The notes: generated by a model not told the origin, from the sequence alone. 64,000 nt of DNA from G963691835 sp963691835 (GCA_963691835.1 OY829383.1:496001-560000), one strand, 5' to 3'; positions 34,215-44,564 are shown, numbered from the stretch's first letter. Numbers and translations are program-made.

Positions 34215-35621
34215 TTAAATGTGAATGGCCCAGCCTCCGACGGCCATGGCCGCTTCTTTAACGGCCTCATTCAGCGTGGGATGTCCGTGGCAGGTCCGCG
34301 CGATATCCTCGGACGAGGCGCCAAACGCCATTGCGGTCGCACACTCATGAATCATGGTCCCCGCGTCGGGTCCCAGAATGTGAACTCCGAGTACCCGGTC
34401 GGTCTTCGCATCCGCCAGTACCTTGACCAAACCGTCCGTATCACCGGTCGATTTCGCGCGGGCATTCGCGGTGAACGGGAAGGTTCCAGCCTTGTACTCG
34501 ACGCCCGCTTCCTTGAGCTGCTCCTCGGTCTTGCCGATGGTTGCCACTTCCGGCCACGTGTAGACGATGCCCGGGACAAGATCGTAGTCCACATGCCCTG
34601 ATTGCCCGGCCATGATCTCGGCGCAGGCCACGCCATCCTCTTCCGCCTTATGGGCCAGCATGGGACCGCGAATAGCGTCGCCAATAGCGAAGATGCCGGG
34701 AACGGAGGTTTCGAAGTCGGCGTCGACCTCGACAAATCCGCGGTCGTCCATCTTTACACCGGCTTCTTCCAGGCCCAGGCCTTGGGTGAAGGGACGGCGC
34801 CCGATCGACAACAGCACCACATCACACTCGATCGTCTCCGCGTCGCCGCCCTTGGCGGGTTCGACCTTGAGCTTGATTGCGCGCTTAGTCTTGGACGCGC
34901 CGGTCACCTTGGTGCCGAGCTTAAAGGTCATCCCTTGCTTCTGAAGGATACGCTGGAAGCGTTTGCCGATGTCACCGTCCATGCCCGGGACGATCCGGTC
35001 CAGGAACTCCACGACCGTCACCTCGGCACCGAGCCGTTTCCAAACCGACCCCATCTCGAGGCCGATATAGCCACCGCCAATCACCACCATGTGCTTCGGC
35101 ACTTTGGATAGGGTCAGCGCGCCCGTGGACGTGACAATCCGCTCTTCATCGACCTCGACGCCCGGAAGCGGCGCGGATTCGGACCCGGTCGCGATCAAAA
35201 TGCGTTCGGTCTTGAGCGTTCTCGAACCACCATCGTTGAGCGCGACGTCGACGGTTCCCGCAGCCGGGATCGTCCCGGCCCCCTTCACCCATTCGACTTT
35301 GTTCTTCTTGAACAAGAAGGCGACGCCGCCCGTCAGCTCACCCACGACTTTGTCTTTATGGGCGAGCATCTTGCCGAGATCGAGAGACACCTTGCCGACC
35401 CCGACGCCGACATCGGCGAGATGGTCACGGGCCTCAACGAACTTCTCAGACGCGGAGAGCAGCGCCTTCGAGGGGATGCAGCCGACGTTCAGGCAGGTGC
35501 CGCCCAACGTCTCCCGTTTCTCGACGCACGCGACCTTCATGCCGAGTTGGGCGGCGCGGATCGCGGCGACGTAGCCGCCGGGGCCTGCGCCGATGACGAC
35601 GAGATCAAAGGTGTCGGACAT
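34215..35621 (-). CDS. lpdA: Dihydrolipoyl dehydrogenase (E3)
   Basis: A 468-residue flavoprotein that reoxidises dihydrolipoamide in the 2-oxoglutarate dehydrogenase complex. The FAD motif GAGPGGYVAAIRAAQLG, the redox disulfide GGTCLNVGCIPSKALL, the NAD motif GGGYIGLEMGSVWKRLG, and the C-terminal His-Glu dyad (HGHPTLNEAV) are all present. It follows sucB in the operon after 59 bases. Nothing unusual is seen in length or residues. Confidence 0.97.
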   Translation of the reverse strand: MSDTFDLVVIGAGPGGYVAAIRAAQLGMKVACVEKRETLGGTCLNVGCIPSKALLSASEKFVEARDHLADVGVGVGKVSLDLGKMLAHKDKVVGELTGGVAFLFKKNKVEWVKGAGTIPAAGTVDVALNDGGSRTLKTERILIATGSESAPLPGVEVDEERIVTSTGALTLSKVPKHMVVIGGGYIGLEMGSVWKRLGAEVTVVEFLDRIVPGMDGDIGKRFQRILQKQGMTFKLGTKVTGASKTKRAIKLKVEPAKGGDAETIECDVVLLSIGRRPFTQGLGLEEAGVKMDDRGFVEVDADFETSVPGIFAIGDAIRGPMLAHKAEEDGVACAEIMAGQSGHVDYDLVPGIVYTWPEVATIGKTEEQLKEAGVEYKAGTFPFTANARAKSTGDTDGLVKVLADAKTDRVLGVHILGPDAGTMIHECATAMAFGASSEDIARTCHGHPTLNEAVKEAAMAVGGWAIHI

Positions 35622-35680
35622 GGTCTGACCTTCCTTAACTGACTATGGCCAAGGCCAAAGGGGTTCGAATATCGGCCGGC

Positions 35681-36982
35681 CTACATGTCCAGCAGAAGGC
35701 GGCGCGGATCCTCGATCGCATCCTTGACCCGGACCAGGAACGTCACGGCCTCCCGGCCATCGATGATCCGGTGGTCGTAGGACAGGGCGAGATACATCAT
35801 CGGCCTGATCTCGACCTTGCCGCCAACAGCCATTGGGCGCTGCTGGATCTTGTGCATGCCCAGGATGCCCGACTGCGGCGGGTTCAGGATCGGCGTCGAC
35901 ATCAGCGAGCCGTAAACGCCGCCGTTGGAGATCGTGAACGTGCCCCCGGTCATGTCGGCGATGGTCAGCTTGCCGTCCCGCGCCTTGAGGCCGAGACCGT
36001 TGATCGTCTTCTCCACGTCCGCGAAGGACAACGTATCGGCATCGCGGACGATGGGCACCACGAGACCAGACGGCGTGCCGACGGCGACACCGATGTCGTA
36101 GTAGTTCTTGTAAATCAGCTCATCGCCGTAAATCTCGGCATTGACGGCGGGCAGTTCCTTCAACGCGGCGATACAGGCCTTGAGGAAGAAGCTCATGAAC
36201 CCGAGACGGACACCGTGCTTCTTCTCGAACGCGTCCTTGTACTCGTTCCGGAGTTCCATCACCGCGCCCATGTCCACCTCGTTGAAGGTGGTCAGCATGG
36301 CTGCGGTGTTCTGAGCGTCCTTGAGGCGCCGGGCAATGGCCTGACGCAGACGGGTCATTTTCACCCGCTCTTCGCGCGGGTCCTCCGGACGCGGCGGAAG
36401 CGGGCCTGCCGGTGCCGCAGACGGCGCGCCGGGCGCGGCTGGTGCCGCTCCCCGCTGAACCTTCGCCGTCCCCGCCTCAATCGCGGCGAGGACATCGGCC
36501 TTCACCAAACGCCCGTCCTTTCCGGTCGGCTTGATCCGGGCGGGGTCGAGATCGTTCTCTTCCACCAGCTTCCGGACTGCGGGCGACATGGGTTTCACCT
36601 CTTGCGACGCGGGGGCCGGAGCCGCCACAGGAGCGGGCTTGGCCGCCGGAGCGGGCGCCGGTGCAGGCTCAGCCGCTTTTGGCGCTTCCGCCGGGGCGGC
36701 AGCAGCGGCCGGGGCCGGCGCTTCTTTCTTCGGAGCCGCCGTCGCAGTTTCGTCGATCGTACCGAGAAGCGCGTCGACACCGACATTCTCGCCCTCGGGA
36801 GCCACGATCTCGGCGAGTACACCGGCAGACGGCGCGTTCACCTCCAACGTCACTTTGTCGGTTTCGAGCTCCACCAGGGGCTCATCCACCGCCACCGCGT
36901 CGCCGACCGCCTTCATCCATTTGGCGACAGTCGCCTCGGACACCGACTCACCCAACGCGGGAACCTTGATCTCCGTCGCCAT
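35681..36982 (-). CDS. sucB: 2-oxoglutarate dehydrogenase E2 (succinyltransferase)
   Basis: A 433-residue dihydrolipoyl succinyltransferase. The lipoyl domain carries its lysine in ELETDKVTLEVNAP (Lys43). A long Ala/Pro-rich linker follows (residues about 80-140), then the peripheral subunit-binding domain (SPAVRKLVEENDLDPARIKP) and the catalytic domain ending in the DHRIIDGREAV active site. One lipoyl domain is the usual number for this E2. It lies between sucA and lpdA. Confidence 0.97.
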   Translation of the reverse strand: MATEIKVPALGESVSEATVAKWMKAVGDAVAVDEPLVELETDKVTLEVNAPSAGVLAEIVAPEGENVGVDALLGTIDETATAAPKKEAPAPAAAAAPAEAPKAAEPAPAPAPAAKPAPVAAPAPASQEVKPMSPAVRKLVEENDLDPARIKPTGKDGRLVKADVLAAIEAGTAKVQRGAAPAAPGAPSAAPAGPLPPRPEDPREERVKMTRLRQAIARRLKDAQNTAAMLTTFNEVDMGAVMELRNEYKDAFEKKHGVRLGFMSFFLKACIAALKELPAVNAEIYGDELIYKNYYDIGVAVGTPSGLVVPIVRDADTLSFADVEKTINGLGLKARDGKLTIADMTGGTFTISNGGVYGSLMSTPILNPPQSGILGMHKIQQRPMAVGGKVEIRPMMYLALSYDHRIIDGREAVTFLVRVKDAIEDPRRLLLDM

Positions 36983-37094
36983 ATCTTGTCCCGATCCCTT
37001 TCTTCAAAGAGGCGGCGCCGTCAGGCACGGCGCCGCCGTCATTCGTTCTATAGCATGTATGCACGCGGCCGGATGGCCCCGTGCCCGTTGATCG

Positions 37095-40010
37095 TCACTC
37101 GGCCGCCTGGCGACGGCCCGCTCCTGCTTCCAGCGTCAGCGCGTCATTGACCAGCGCTTCCTGCTCTCTCACATGGCGGGCGAAGTTGCCCGTCGCCGGG
37201 GACGCTGCTTCGGCACGCCCCACATAGCGGGGCCGCTTGCATGCGCCATCCAGTTCGATCAGCACGTCCTCAAGACGGCGATCAAGGAAGGTCCATGCCC
37301 CCATGTTCTTCGGCTCTTCCTGGCACCACACCACATCGGCTTGCGGGAACCGGCCAAGCTCATGCAGCAGAGCCTGCCTCGGGAACGGATAGAGCTGTTC
37401 CATCCGCAGGAAGAAGATGTCCTTAATCTCCCGCCGCTGCCGTTCCTCGTAGAGGTCGTAGTAGACCTTGCCCGTGCACAGAACGACTCGCTTCACGTCC
37501 TTGTCGTCGCACAGCACTTCGTTGTCGTACATGACCCGGTGGAAGGTGGTGTCCGGCGTCATTTCGGCGAAGCTGGATACACAGAGCTTGTGCCGCAGAA
37601 GCGACTTCGGCGTCATAATGATCAGCGGCTTGCGGAAGTCCCGGCGAAGCTGACGGCGCAGAACGTGGAAGTAGGACGCCGGGGTGGAGCAATTGACCAC
37701 CTGCATGTTGTCCTCACCACAGAGCTGGAGGTACCGCTCCAACCGCGCCGAAGAGTGCTCCGGCCCCTGCCCCTCATACCCATGCGGCAGCAGCATCACG
37801 AGGCCCGACATGCGGAGCCATTTGTGCTCGCCCGAGCTGATGAACTGATCCACGACGACCTGGGCGCCATTGGCGAAGTCGCCGAACTGCGCTTCCCAGA
37901 GGATCAGAGCATTTGGCTCTGCCTGGCTGAACCCGTACTCAAACCCGAGGACCGAGGCCTCGGACAACGGACTGTCAATGACCTCGTAGCGGGCCTGGTC
38001 GCTCCGAATGTTGTTCAGCGGGATGAAGCGGTTCTCCGTCTGCTGGTCGACGGCCACCGAATGGCGCTGGGAGAAAGTGCCCCGGCCGGAGTCTTGTCCG
38101 CTCAACCGGACGCCGTTCCCTTCGACGAGAAGCGAGCCGTATGACAGAGCCTCAGCCGTCGCCCAATCGATGCCCTCACCCGTCTCGATCGCCTTACGGC
38201 GCTGGTCCATCACGCGGGTGAGTTTGCGGTTCGGCGTGAAGTCATCGGGGAGCGTCGTGATGGCGTGCCCGATCTCCCGCAATGTATCCGCTTCAACACC
38301 GGTCTCGCCGCGGCGTGCATCACCATAGGCGACCTTGAAGCCGGACCATTTGCCCTCAAGCCAGTCCGCCTTGTTGGGCTTGTAGCTCAACCCGGCCTCG
38401 AACTCGGCCTCAAGAAAGGCGTTGTGGTCGGTGACCATGGTGTCGACCTCTTCCGCCGTCATCAGGCCCTCGCGGACCAGACGCTCGGCATAGAGTTCAC
38501 GGGTTGTCTTCTGCTTGCCGATCCGGGTGTACATAAGCGGTTGGGTGAACATCGGCTCGTCACCCTCGTTGTGGCCGAAACGACGATAGCCGATCAGGTC
38601 GATCACAACGTCGACGCCGAACTCCTGCCGGAACTCCGTCGCGATCCGGGCGACATGGACCACCGCCTCCGGGTCATCGCCGTTCACATGGAAAATCGGC
38701 GCCATCACCATCTTGGCGACATCGGTCGGGTATGGGGCGGAGCGGGAATAGGACGGGCTGGTCGTGAAACCGATCTGGTTGTTCACGACGATATGGATCG
38801 TCCCGCCGGTGTTGTATCCGCGAAGCTCTGAGAAATCGAAGGTCTCCGCCACGATGCCCTGACCCGCGAAGGCGGCATCCCCATGCAGGAGAAGACCCAG
38901 CACCTTTTTCCGGTCCGTGTCGCCCCGCTGATCTTGTTTGGCGCGCACACGACCGATAACCACCGGGTTCACGATCTCCAGGTGGGAGGGGTTGGCATTG
39001 AGCGTGAGGTGGACGGACTTGTCGTCGAAGTCACGGTCCGCCGACACGCCCATGTGATACTTCACGTCGCCGGAGCCGCCGGCATCCTCCGGGTGTGCCG
39101 GGTTGCCCAGAAACTCGGAGATGATGGCCCGGAACGGCTTGCTCATGAAATTGCAGAGGACGTTCAACCGGCCCCGGTGGGCCATACCCACAACAACTTC
39201 CTCGATACCAACCTGGCTTCCCCGCTTCAGGATCTGCTCCATCGCCGGGATCAGGCTCTCCGTCCCGTCGAGACCGAAACGCTTCGTGCCGACGTATTTC
39301 CGGCCAAGAAACTTCTCAAACAGCTCGGCCGCCGTCAGCCGCTCCAGAATGGCGCCCTTGCCGCGAGAGGTGAATTCGGTCTGGTTCCGGATCTGCTCGA
39401 TCCGCGCTTGGATCCACTGCTTCTGATCCGGATCCTGCATGTGCATATATTCGACACCGATGGACCCGCAGTAGGTGTCCTCCAGGATCGAAACGATCTG
39501 GCGCAGCGTCGCGGATTCGAGGCCGAGCACGTAGTTGATGAAGATCGGGCGGTCCCAATCGTCGTCCGTGAAGCCATAGTGGTTCGGATCGAGTTCCGGA
39601 TGAGGCTCCGGCGCTTCCAGGCCCAACGGGTCGAGGTTGGCCTTTAGGTGGCCCCGGATGCGATACGCCCGGATCAGCATGATTGCCCGAAGAGAGTCCA
39701 GCGTCGCCTGACGGATTTCAGCCGCACTCGCCGGAGCCCCGGAAGCCGGGGTCGCCTTCGCGTCATTTGCGGCCTTGGGTGCGGGTGCATCCGGGTCCGT
39801 CGCGCCGATGACCTTGGTCGTCCGAGGTGCCCAGCTTGCACCAGCAACCTCACCTCGCGCGGCTCCTGCCTCATCCATCAACTGGTCGAAGTAGGCACGC
39901 CAACTTTCATCGACCGAGGAAGGGTCAGTCTGGTATCGATCGTAGAGTTCGGCGATGAAGGGCGCATTGGCCCCGTTCAGAAAGCTGCCTTCATCGAATT
40001 CGGTCGCCAT
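37095..40010 (-). CDS. sucA: 2-oxoglutarate dehydrogenase E1
   Basis: A 971-residue thiamine-diphosphate decarboxylase, converting 2-oxoglutarate and loading lipoyl-E2. The N-terminal FLNGANAPFIAELYDRYQ segment that binds E2, the MAHRGRLNVL region, the GDAAFAGQG cofactor motif and LLPHGYEGQGPEHSSARLER are conserved. It is preceded by a 157-base gap after sucD, longer than elsewhere in the operon, which may hold an internal promoter. The gene is full length. Confidence 0.97.
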   Translation of the reverse strand: MATEFDEGSFLNGANAPFIAELYDRYQTDPSSVDESWRAYFDQLMDEAGAARGEVAGASWAPRTTKVIGATDPDAPAPKAANDAKATPASGAPASAAEIRQATLDSLRAIMLIRAYRIRGHLKANLDPLGLEAPEPHPELDPNHYGFTDDDWDRPIFINYVLGLESATLRQIVSILEDTYCGSIGVEYMHMQDPDQKQWIQARIEQIRNQTEFTSRGKGAILERLTAAELFEKFLGRKYVGTKRFGLDGTESLIPAMEQILKRGSQVGIEEVVVGMAHRGRLNVLCNFMSKPFRAIISEFLGNPAHPEDAGGSGDVKYHMGVSADRDFDDKSVHLTLNANPSHLEIVNPVVIGRVRAKQDQRGDTDRKKVLGLLLHGDAAFAGQGIVAETFDFSELRGYNTGGTIHIVVNNQIGFTTSPSYSRSAPYPTDVAKMVMAPIFHVNGDDPEAVVHVARIATEFRQEFGVDVVIDLIGYRRFGHNEGDEPMFTQPLMYTRIGKQKTTRELYAERLVREGLMTAEEVDTMVTDHNAFLEAEFEAGLSYKPNKADWLEGKWSGFKVAYGDARRGETGVEADTLREIGHAITTLPDDFTPNRKLTRVMDQRRKAIETGEGIDWATAEALSYGSLLVEGNGVRLSGQDSGRGTFSQRHSVAVDQQTENRFIPLNNIRSDQARYEVIDSPLSEASVLGFEYGFSQAEPNALILWEAQFGDFANGAQVVVDQFISSGEHKWLRMSGLVMLLPHGYEGQGPEHSSARLERYLQLCGEDNMQVVNCSTPASYFHVLRRQLRRDFRKPLIIMTPKSLLRHKLCVSSFAEMTPDTTFHRVMYDNEVLCDDKDVKRVVLCTGKVYYDLYEERQRREIKDIFFLRMEQLYPFPRQALLHELGRFPQADVVWCQEEPKNMGAWTFLDRRLEDVLIELDGACKRPRYVGRAEAASPATGNFARHVREQEALVNDALTLEAGAGRRQAAE

Positions 40011-40167
40011 GTCGCCTCGTCCTCGGTCGCACGGGTCACATCGATCCGGACCTTTCGGGACTGGGAACGAGTGACCGGCGCCCCCCTCCCGATACCAGCC
40101 GCGCTGCTGCGAAACAGTCTAACATGTCCGTTCCATTACAGCGCGACTTGTTATTACTTCGGACACG

Positions 40168-41043
40168 TCAGCCCTTCAAAACGTCCAACATGGTCGTTCC
40201 AAGTGCCGCCGGGCTGTCAGAGACCTGAATACCGGCCGAGCGCATCGCCTCGATCTTGTCTTCAGCACCGCCCTTGCCGCCGGCGATGATCGCACCCGCG
40301 TGCCCCATCCGCCGTCCTGGAGGTGCCGTGCGTCCGGCGATGAAGCCAACCATCGGCTTCTTGGTCTTGCTTTGCTTGATGAACTCAGCCGCGTCCTCTT
40401 CGGCTGAGCCGCCGATCTCACCGATCATGATGATCGACTCGGTCTCCGGATCACCGAGGAACAGGTCCAGAGCATCGATGAAGTTGGTGCCGTTGACCGG
40501 GTCACCGCCAATACCGATGCAGGTGGTCTGCCCCAGGCCCGCGGCCGTGGTCTGCGCCACCGCCTCATAGGTGAGGGTGCCGGAGCGGGAGACGATACCG
40601 ACCGACCCGCGCTTGTGAATGTGGCCCGGCATGATGCCGATCTTGCACTCGTCCGGCGTGATCACACCCGGGCAGTTCGGCCCGATCAGTCGGCTGCTGG
40701 AGGTCTGTAGGCGGCGCTTCACCTCGATCATGTCGACCACCGGAATGCCCTCGGTGATGCAGATGATCAGCGGCACTTCCGCCTCGATCGCCTCAAGGAT
40801 CGAGTCCCCCGCGAACGGCGGCGGCACGTAGATCACAGAGGCGTCGACACCGGCCTTGTCCACGGCCTCAGCAACCGTATCGAACACCGGAAGGCCAAGA
40901 TGGGTCTGCCCCCCCTTACCGGGCGTCACACCGCCGACCATCTTGGTGCCGTAGGCGATCGCCTGTTCGGAGTGGAAGGTCCCCTGACTGCCGGTGAAGC
41001 CCTGGCAGATGACCTTGGTGTCCTTGTTGACCAGAACCGCCAT
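40168..41043 (-). CDS. sucD: Succinyl-CoA ligase alpha subunit
   Basis: A 291-residue alpha subunit. The CoA-binding Rossmann domain begins VICQGFTGSQGTFHSEQAI, and the phosphohistidine loop GRRMGHAGAII is intact. Its first base is shared with the sucC stop (TGATG-type overlap), so the two subunits are translated in a coupled, equimolar manner. Confidence 0.97.
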   Translation of the reverse strand: MAVLVNKDTKVICQGFTGSQGTFHSEQAIAYGTKMVGGVTPGKGGQTHLGLPVFDTVAEAVDKAGVDASVIYVPPPFAGDSILEAIEAEVPLIICITEGIPVVDMIEVKRRLQTSSSRLIGPNCPGVITPDECKIGIMPGHIHKRGSVGIVSRSGTLTYEAVAQTTAAGLGQTTCIGIGGDPVNGTNFIDALDLFLGDPETESIIMIGEIGGSAEEDAAEFIKQSKTKKPMVGFIAGRTAPPGRRMGHAGAIIAGGKGGAEDKIEAMRSAGIQVSDSPAALGTTMLDVLKG

Positions 41044-42212
41044 CAGGCTGCCTCCTTCACGGCCTTGACCACCTTCTCGGCGGCGTCTTGGAGATTGTCG
41101 GCGGACAGGATCGGAAGACCCGACTCCGCGAGGATCTGCTTACCCTGCTCGACGTTCGTCCCTTCGAGGCGAACGACAAGAGGCACGTGGAGGCTGACCT
41201 CGCGTGCGGCGGCAACGACACCCTCCGCGATGATGTCGCAGCGCATGATCCCGCCGAAAATGTTGACCAGGATGCCTTCAACGTTCGCATCCGACAGGAT
41301 GATCTTGAACGCGGCGGTTACCCGTTCCTTGGTGGCGCCACCACCGACATCGAGGAAGTTGGCCGGCTCGCCGCCCACCACCTTGATGATGTCCATGGTC
41401 GCCATGGCAAGACCGGCGCCGTTCACCATGCAGCCGATCGACCCGTCGAGTTTCACGTAGTTCAGCTCGTACTTGCCGGCCTCAAGCTCCGCGGGATCCT
41501 CTTCGGTCTCGTCGCGCAACTCTTCGATGTCCTTGTGACGGAACAGCGCGTTGTCGTCGAAGTTCATCTTGGCGTCGAGGGCAATGACCTCGCCACCGCC
41601 GGTGACCACCAACGGGTTGATCTCGATCTGGGAGGCATCCTTGTCGACGAAACACTTATAGATGCCGAGCAGGAATTTCACCGCCGAGCCGATCTGCTTA
41701 CCCTCAAGCCCAAGGCTGAACGCGATCGACCGTGCGTGGTGCGGCTTCATCCCCGTGATCGGGTCGATGGCGACGGACAGAATTTTCTCCGGCGTTTCGG
41801 CCGCGACTTCCTCGATATCCATGCCGCCTTCGGTGGACGCCATCACCGTGATCCGGCTGGTCGCGCGGTCCACGAGCAGGGACAGATAAAGCTCGCGGGC
41901 AATGTCGCAGCCGTCCTCCACGTAGAGGCGCTGAACTTCTTTGCCCTCCGGCCCGGTCTGGTGGGTGACTAGGGTCATACCGAGCATGCCGGACGCGGCC
42001 TCGCGCACCTCATCGGTCGACTTGACCACCTTGACGCCGCCGGCCTTGCCCCGGCCGCCCGCATGGATTTGGGCCTTAACGACCCAAACCGGTCCTCCAA
42101 GTTCCTCGGCGGCCTTGACGGCCTCCTCCGGCGTGAACGCGACATGCCCTTTCGGCACCGCGACCCCGTACTGTGCCAAGACCTGCTTGGCCTGATACTC
42201 ATGGATGTTCAT
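41043..42212 (-). CDS. sucC: Succinyl-CoA ligase beta subunit
   Basis: A 389-residue ATP-grasp subunit beginning MNIHEYQAKQVLAQYGV. KAQIHAGGRGKAGGV, the INPLVV strand and the GGIMRCDIIAEGV C-terminal loop are typical. It catalyses the substrate-level phosphorylation step with SucD. It follows mdh after 67 bases in the operon. Confidence 0.97.
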   Translation of the reverse strand: MNIHEYQAKQVLAQYGVAVPKGHVAFTPEEAVKAAEELGGPVWVVKAQIHAGGRGKAGGVKVVKSTDEVREAASGMLGMTLVTHQTGPEGKEVQRLYVEDGCDIARELYLSLLVDRATSRITVMASTEGGMDIEEVAAETPEKILSVAIDPITGMKPHHARSIAFSLGLEGKQIGSAVKFLLGIYKCFVDKDASQIEINPLVVTGGGEVIALDAKMNFDDNALFRHKDIEELRDETEEDPAELEAGKYELNYVKLDGSIGCMVNGAGLAMATMDIIKVVGGEPANFLDVGGGATKERVTAAFKIILSDANVEGILVNIFGGIMRCDIIAEGVVAAAREVSLHVPLVVRLEGTNVEQGKQILAESGLPILSADNLQDAAEKVVKAVKEAA

Positions 42213-42279
42213 CGGATCCCTTTCGCTCCCCCCACGCTCCGGTCCCGGACCCGCGCGGGCCCGGAGATCCGGAACCGCG

Positions 42280-43233
42280 TCAGGCTTCGAGGTTTGCGGC
42301 CGCCTCGTTCAGCGTCCGCACGGCAGCGACCGAATGGTCGAACATGGCTTTCTCATCGGCATTGAGCTCGATCTCGACGATCCGCTCGACCCCGCCTTCG
42401 CCGATGATCACCGGCACACCGACATAGAGGCCGTTGAGACCATAGGCTCCGTCTACATATGCAGCGCAGGGCAACAGGCGCTTCTTGTCGAGAAGATAGG
42501 ATTCCGCCATTTGGATCGCGGAGGACGCAGGCGCATAAAACGCGGAGCCGGTCTTCAGCAACCCGACGATTTCCGCACCGCCGTCCCGGGTGCGCTGGAC
42601 GATCTGGTCGATCTTCTCCTGCGTCGACCAGCCCATCTTGATCAGATCCGGAACCGGGATGCCCGCGACGGCCGAGTATCGCGTCAGCGGCACCATGGTG
42701 TCGCCATGGCCACCCAGAACGAACGCGGTGACATCTTCCACCGAAACCCGGAACTCTTCCGCCAGGAAATAGCGGAAGCGCGCACTGTCGAGCACACCCG
42801 CCATGCCGACGACCTTGTTGGCCGGCAGACCGCTTTCCTTCTGAAGGATGCCAACCATGACGTCGAGCGGGTTGGTGATGCAGATCACGAAGGCTTCCGG
42901 GCAGTTGTTGCGAATGCCCTCGCCAACCGCCTTCATCACTTTGGTGTTGATCCCGATAAGGTCGTCGCGGCTCATCCCCGGCTTGCGGGGCACGCCAGCG
43001 GTCACAATGACCACGTCCGCGCCGTCAAGATCGGCGTATCCGTTCGTCCCTTGAAGCTTTGCGTCGAAGCCCTCGACCGGCGAGGCCTGCGCCATGTCCA
43101 GCGCCTTGCCTTGAGGCATTCCCTCCGCAATGTCGAAGAGAACCACGTCCCCGAGTTGCTTGAGGCCGGTGAGCAACGCCAAAGTGCCGCCGATCTGGCC
43201 TGCGCCGACGAGTGCGATCTTGTTCCGGGCCAT
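42280..43233 (-). CDS. mdh: Malate dehydrogenase
   Basis: A 317-residue NAD-dependent malate dehydrogenase of the lactate-dehydrogenase-like type found in alphaproteobacteria. The NAD motif GAGQIGGTLAL, the substrate loop with GVPRKPGMSRDDLI (Arg selecting malate), and the catalytic His in GGHGDTMVPLTRYS are present. It is the first gene of the mdh-sucCD-sucAB-lpd-can series. The 224-base region upstream, before the unknown paralogue, should hold the main promoter. Confidence 0.97.
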   Translation of the reverse strand: MARNKIALVGAGQIGGTLALLTGLKQLGDVVLFDIAEGMPQGKALDMAQASPVEGFDAKLQGTNGYADLDGADVVIVTAGVPRKPGMSRDDLIGINTKVMKAVGEGIRNNCPEAFVICITNPLDVMVGILQKESGLPANKVVGMAGVLDSARFRYFLAEEFRVSVEDVTAFVLGGHGDTMVPLTRYSAVAGIPVPDLIKMGWSTQEKIDQIVQRTRDGGAEIVGLLKTGSAFYAPASSAIQMAESYLLDKKRLLPCAAYVDGAYGLNGLYVGVPVIIGEGGVERIVEIELNADEKAMFDHSVAAVRTLNEAAANLEA

Positions 43234-43457
43234 TGTCTTTTCCTAGCGGTTTCGACGATTTGCGAGACCGTTCGCGAAGCCGTCGCGATTGGGCAAACCG
43301 GTTGGGGAATAGCGCGATTTTGCCCCCTGGGCAACCCGACCCGGCCAACGATGGCGTGACGTCACCGACATTCTTGACCCGTTGCCATTACGGGGAGGAG
43401 ACGAACGTCTTCGGAGGCATGCCAGCCAAGGGTCTTCCGAGAGGATTCCAACGGGCA

Positions 43458-44561
43458 TCAGAGGGCTGGCGCCGTCTGCTCGATCTCCGCCAAACGCTCC
43501 AGCCCGTCACAGAAACCGCCGGAGATGAAATCGCACCGCCGCTCCGGCCCGCCACCTCTGTTTGGGAAGGCCGCCTCCCACTCCAGGATCTTGACGGTTA
43601 ATCCGCAAAGCACCTCTGCCATCGATGCATGATGCTCAATGATCGTCTTCCGAAGCCGGTCGAACTGCTTGATCGATATGTTGTTCCAATCGATGACGAT
43701 GTAGGTGTCGAACTTAATGAAACGTTTGTTAATGCCCTGCTCCAGCTGGTGCAGGTTTCTGACAGACCGCCGAATGGCCTGATTGAGTGCCGGAGACTGA
43801 CGGGCGAAACGGCTTGCCTCAGCCACCTTAATCCACTCCTTGATCTCGAGTATTTTGGGAAGCGCCTTGTTGAAGAAGCTTCGGTAGTACGAGAGCGACA
43901 GGAACGCGTCACCGAGATCTTCCAGGAGATTGGGCAGTTTGTTCGGACGAACGCCCAGCGCCCTCGACATTTCCTCAATCCGGGTGAGTGTCGCGGCGTT
44001 ATCTGTCTTCGAGAGAGCCTGTATCAGTCCTTCCGTCGTGGTGAGACCGTTTCCGGCACCGCCGTACAGATGGCGCATGAGAGGCCTGGTGAGACTCTGC
44101 ATGAACGGAAACAGCTCGTTCTGTTTCACCTCAGAGAGATTCAGAACAGCCTCGTCCGCAACGGTTATGCCGAATTCGCGCAACCCCCGCCGCAGCGTGT
44201 AACAGTCGTAGGCTGGCAGCTTTGCAAGCTGTCTCAGAAGCTTGAGATCATTCTTCATTTCCGGCCCGCCGTTGTAGAACTTCGGCGCCATCTCGATCTC
44301 GATTTGTCCCGATCCCCCGCCGTCGTCGCTGAAGAGTTCCAGCCGGGTCTCCAACCTCACGTTTTTGATGAGCCGTGCCCGCCGGAGAGCCGGGTTCACC
44401 AGCGGCATCGACCAAAGAGGCAAGGTATGAAGGGAATCCTGGTCCGCGATATCCGGATCATTCTCAAGATCCATGACCGCGCCAAGATCAACGTCCGGGT
44501 TTAAGAGCAAGGTCAATCCGCTCCCTGGCCACCAACCGTCGACCGACGGCACGGCAGCCAA
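43458..44561 (-). CDS. Unknown protein, paralogue A of a tandem pair
   Basis: I do not recognise this protein of about 367 residues. It is predicted soluble and largely helical, without signal peptide, membrane segments or known catalytic motif. It shares many blocks with the next gene upstream: RARLIKNVRLETR, LPAYDCYTLRRGLREFG, LFPFMQSLTRPLMRHLYG, LSLSYYRSFF, HHASMAEVLCGLTVKI and GPERRCDFISGG. The start is unsure. TTG 44561 is the longest but lies at the edge of a good promoter-like sequence; GTG 44552, or TTG 44516 after AGGGAG, are alternatives. It lies between mdh and paralogue B. Confidence 0.75.
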   Translation of the reverse strand: MAAVPSVDGWWPGSGLTLLLNPDVDLGAVMDLENDPDIADQDSLHTLPLWSMPLVNPALRRARLIKNVRLETRLELFSDDGGGSGQIEIEMAPKFYNGGPEMKNDLKLLRQLAKLPAYDCYTLRRGLREFGITVADEAVLNLSEVKQNELFPFMQSLTRPLMRHLYGGAGNGLTTTEGLIQALSKTDNAATLTRIEEMSRALGVRPNKLPNLLEDLGDAFLSLSYYRSFFNKALPKILEIKEWIKVAEASRFARQSPALNQAIRRSVRNLHQLEQGINKRFIKFDTYIVIDWNNISIKQFDRLRKTIIEHHASMAEVLCGLTVKILEWEAAFPNRGGGPERRCDFISGGFCDGLERLAEIEQTAPAL

Positions 44562-44564
44562 TTT

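Noticed and set aside
35645..37150. 501-codon plus-strand open frame opposite sucB
   Set aside because: Antisense of the Ala/Pro-rich linker and catalytic domain of the E2 subunit, giving an Arg-rich artefact.
40125..40165. TGTCCG/CGGACA inverted repeat between sucD and sucA
   Set aside because: Six-base arms with a 29-base loop are too weak for a terminator or operator claim.
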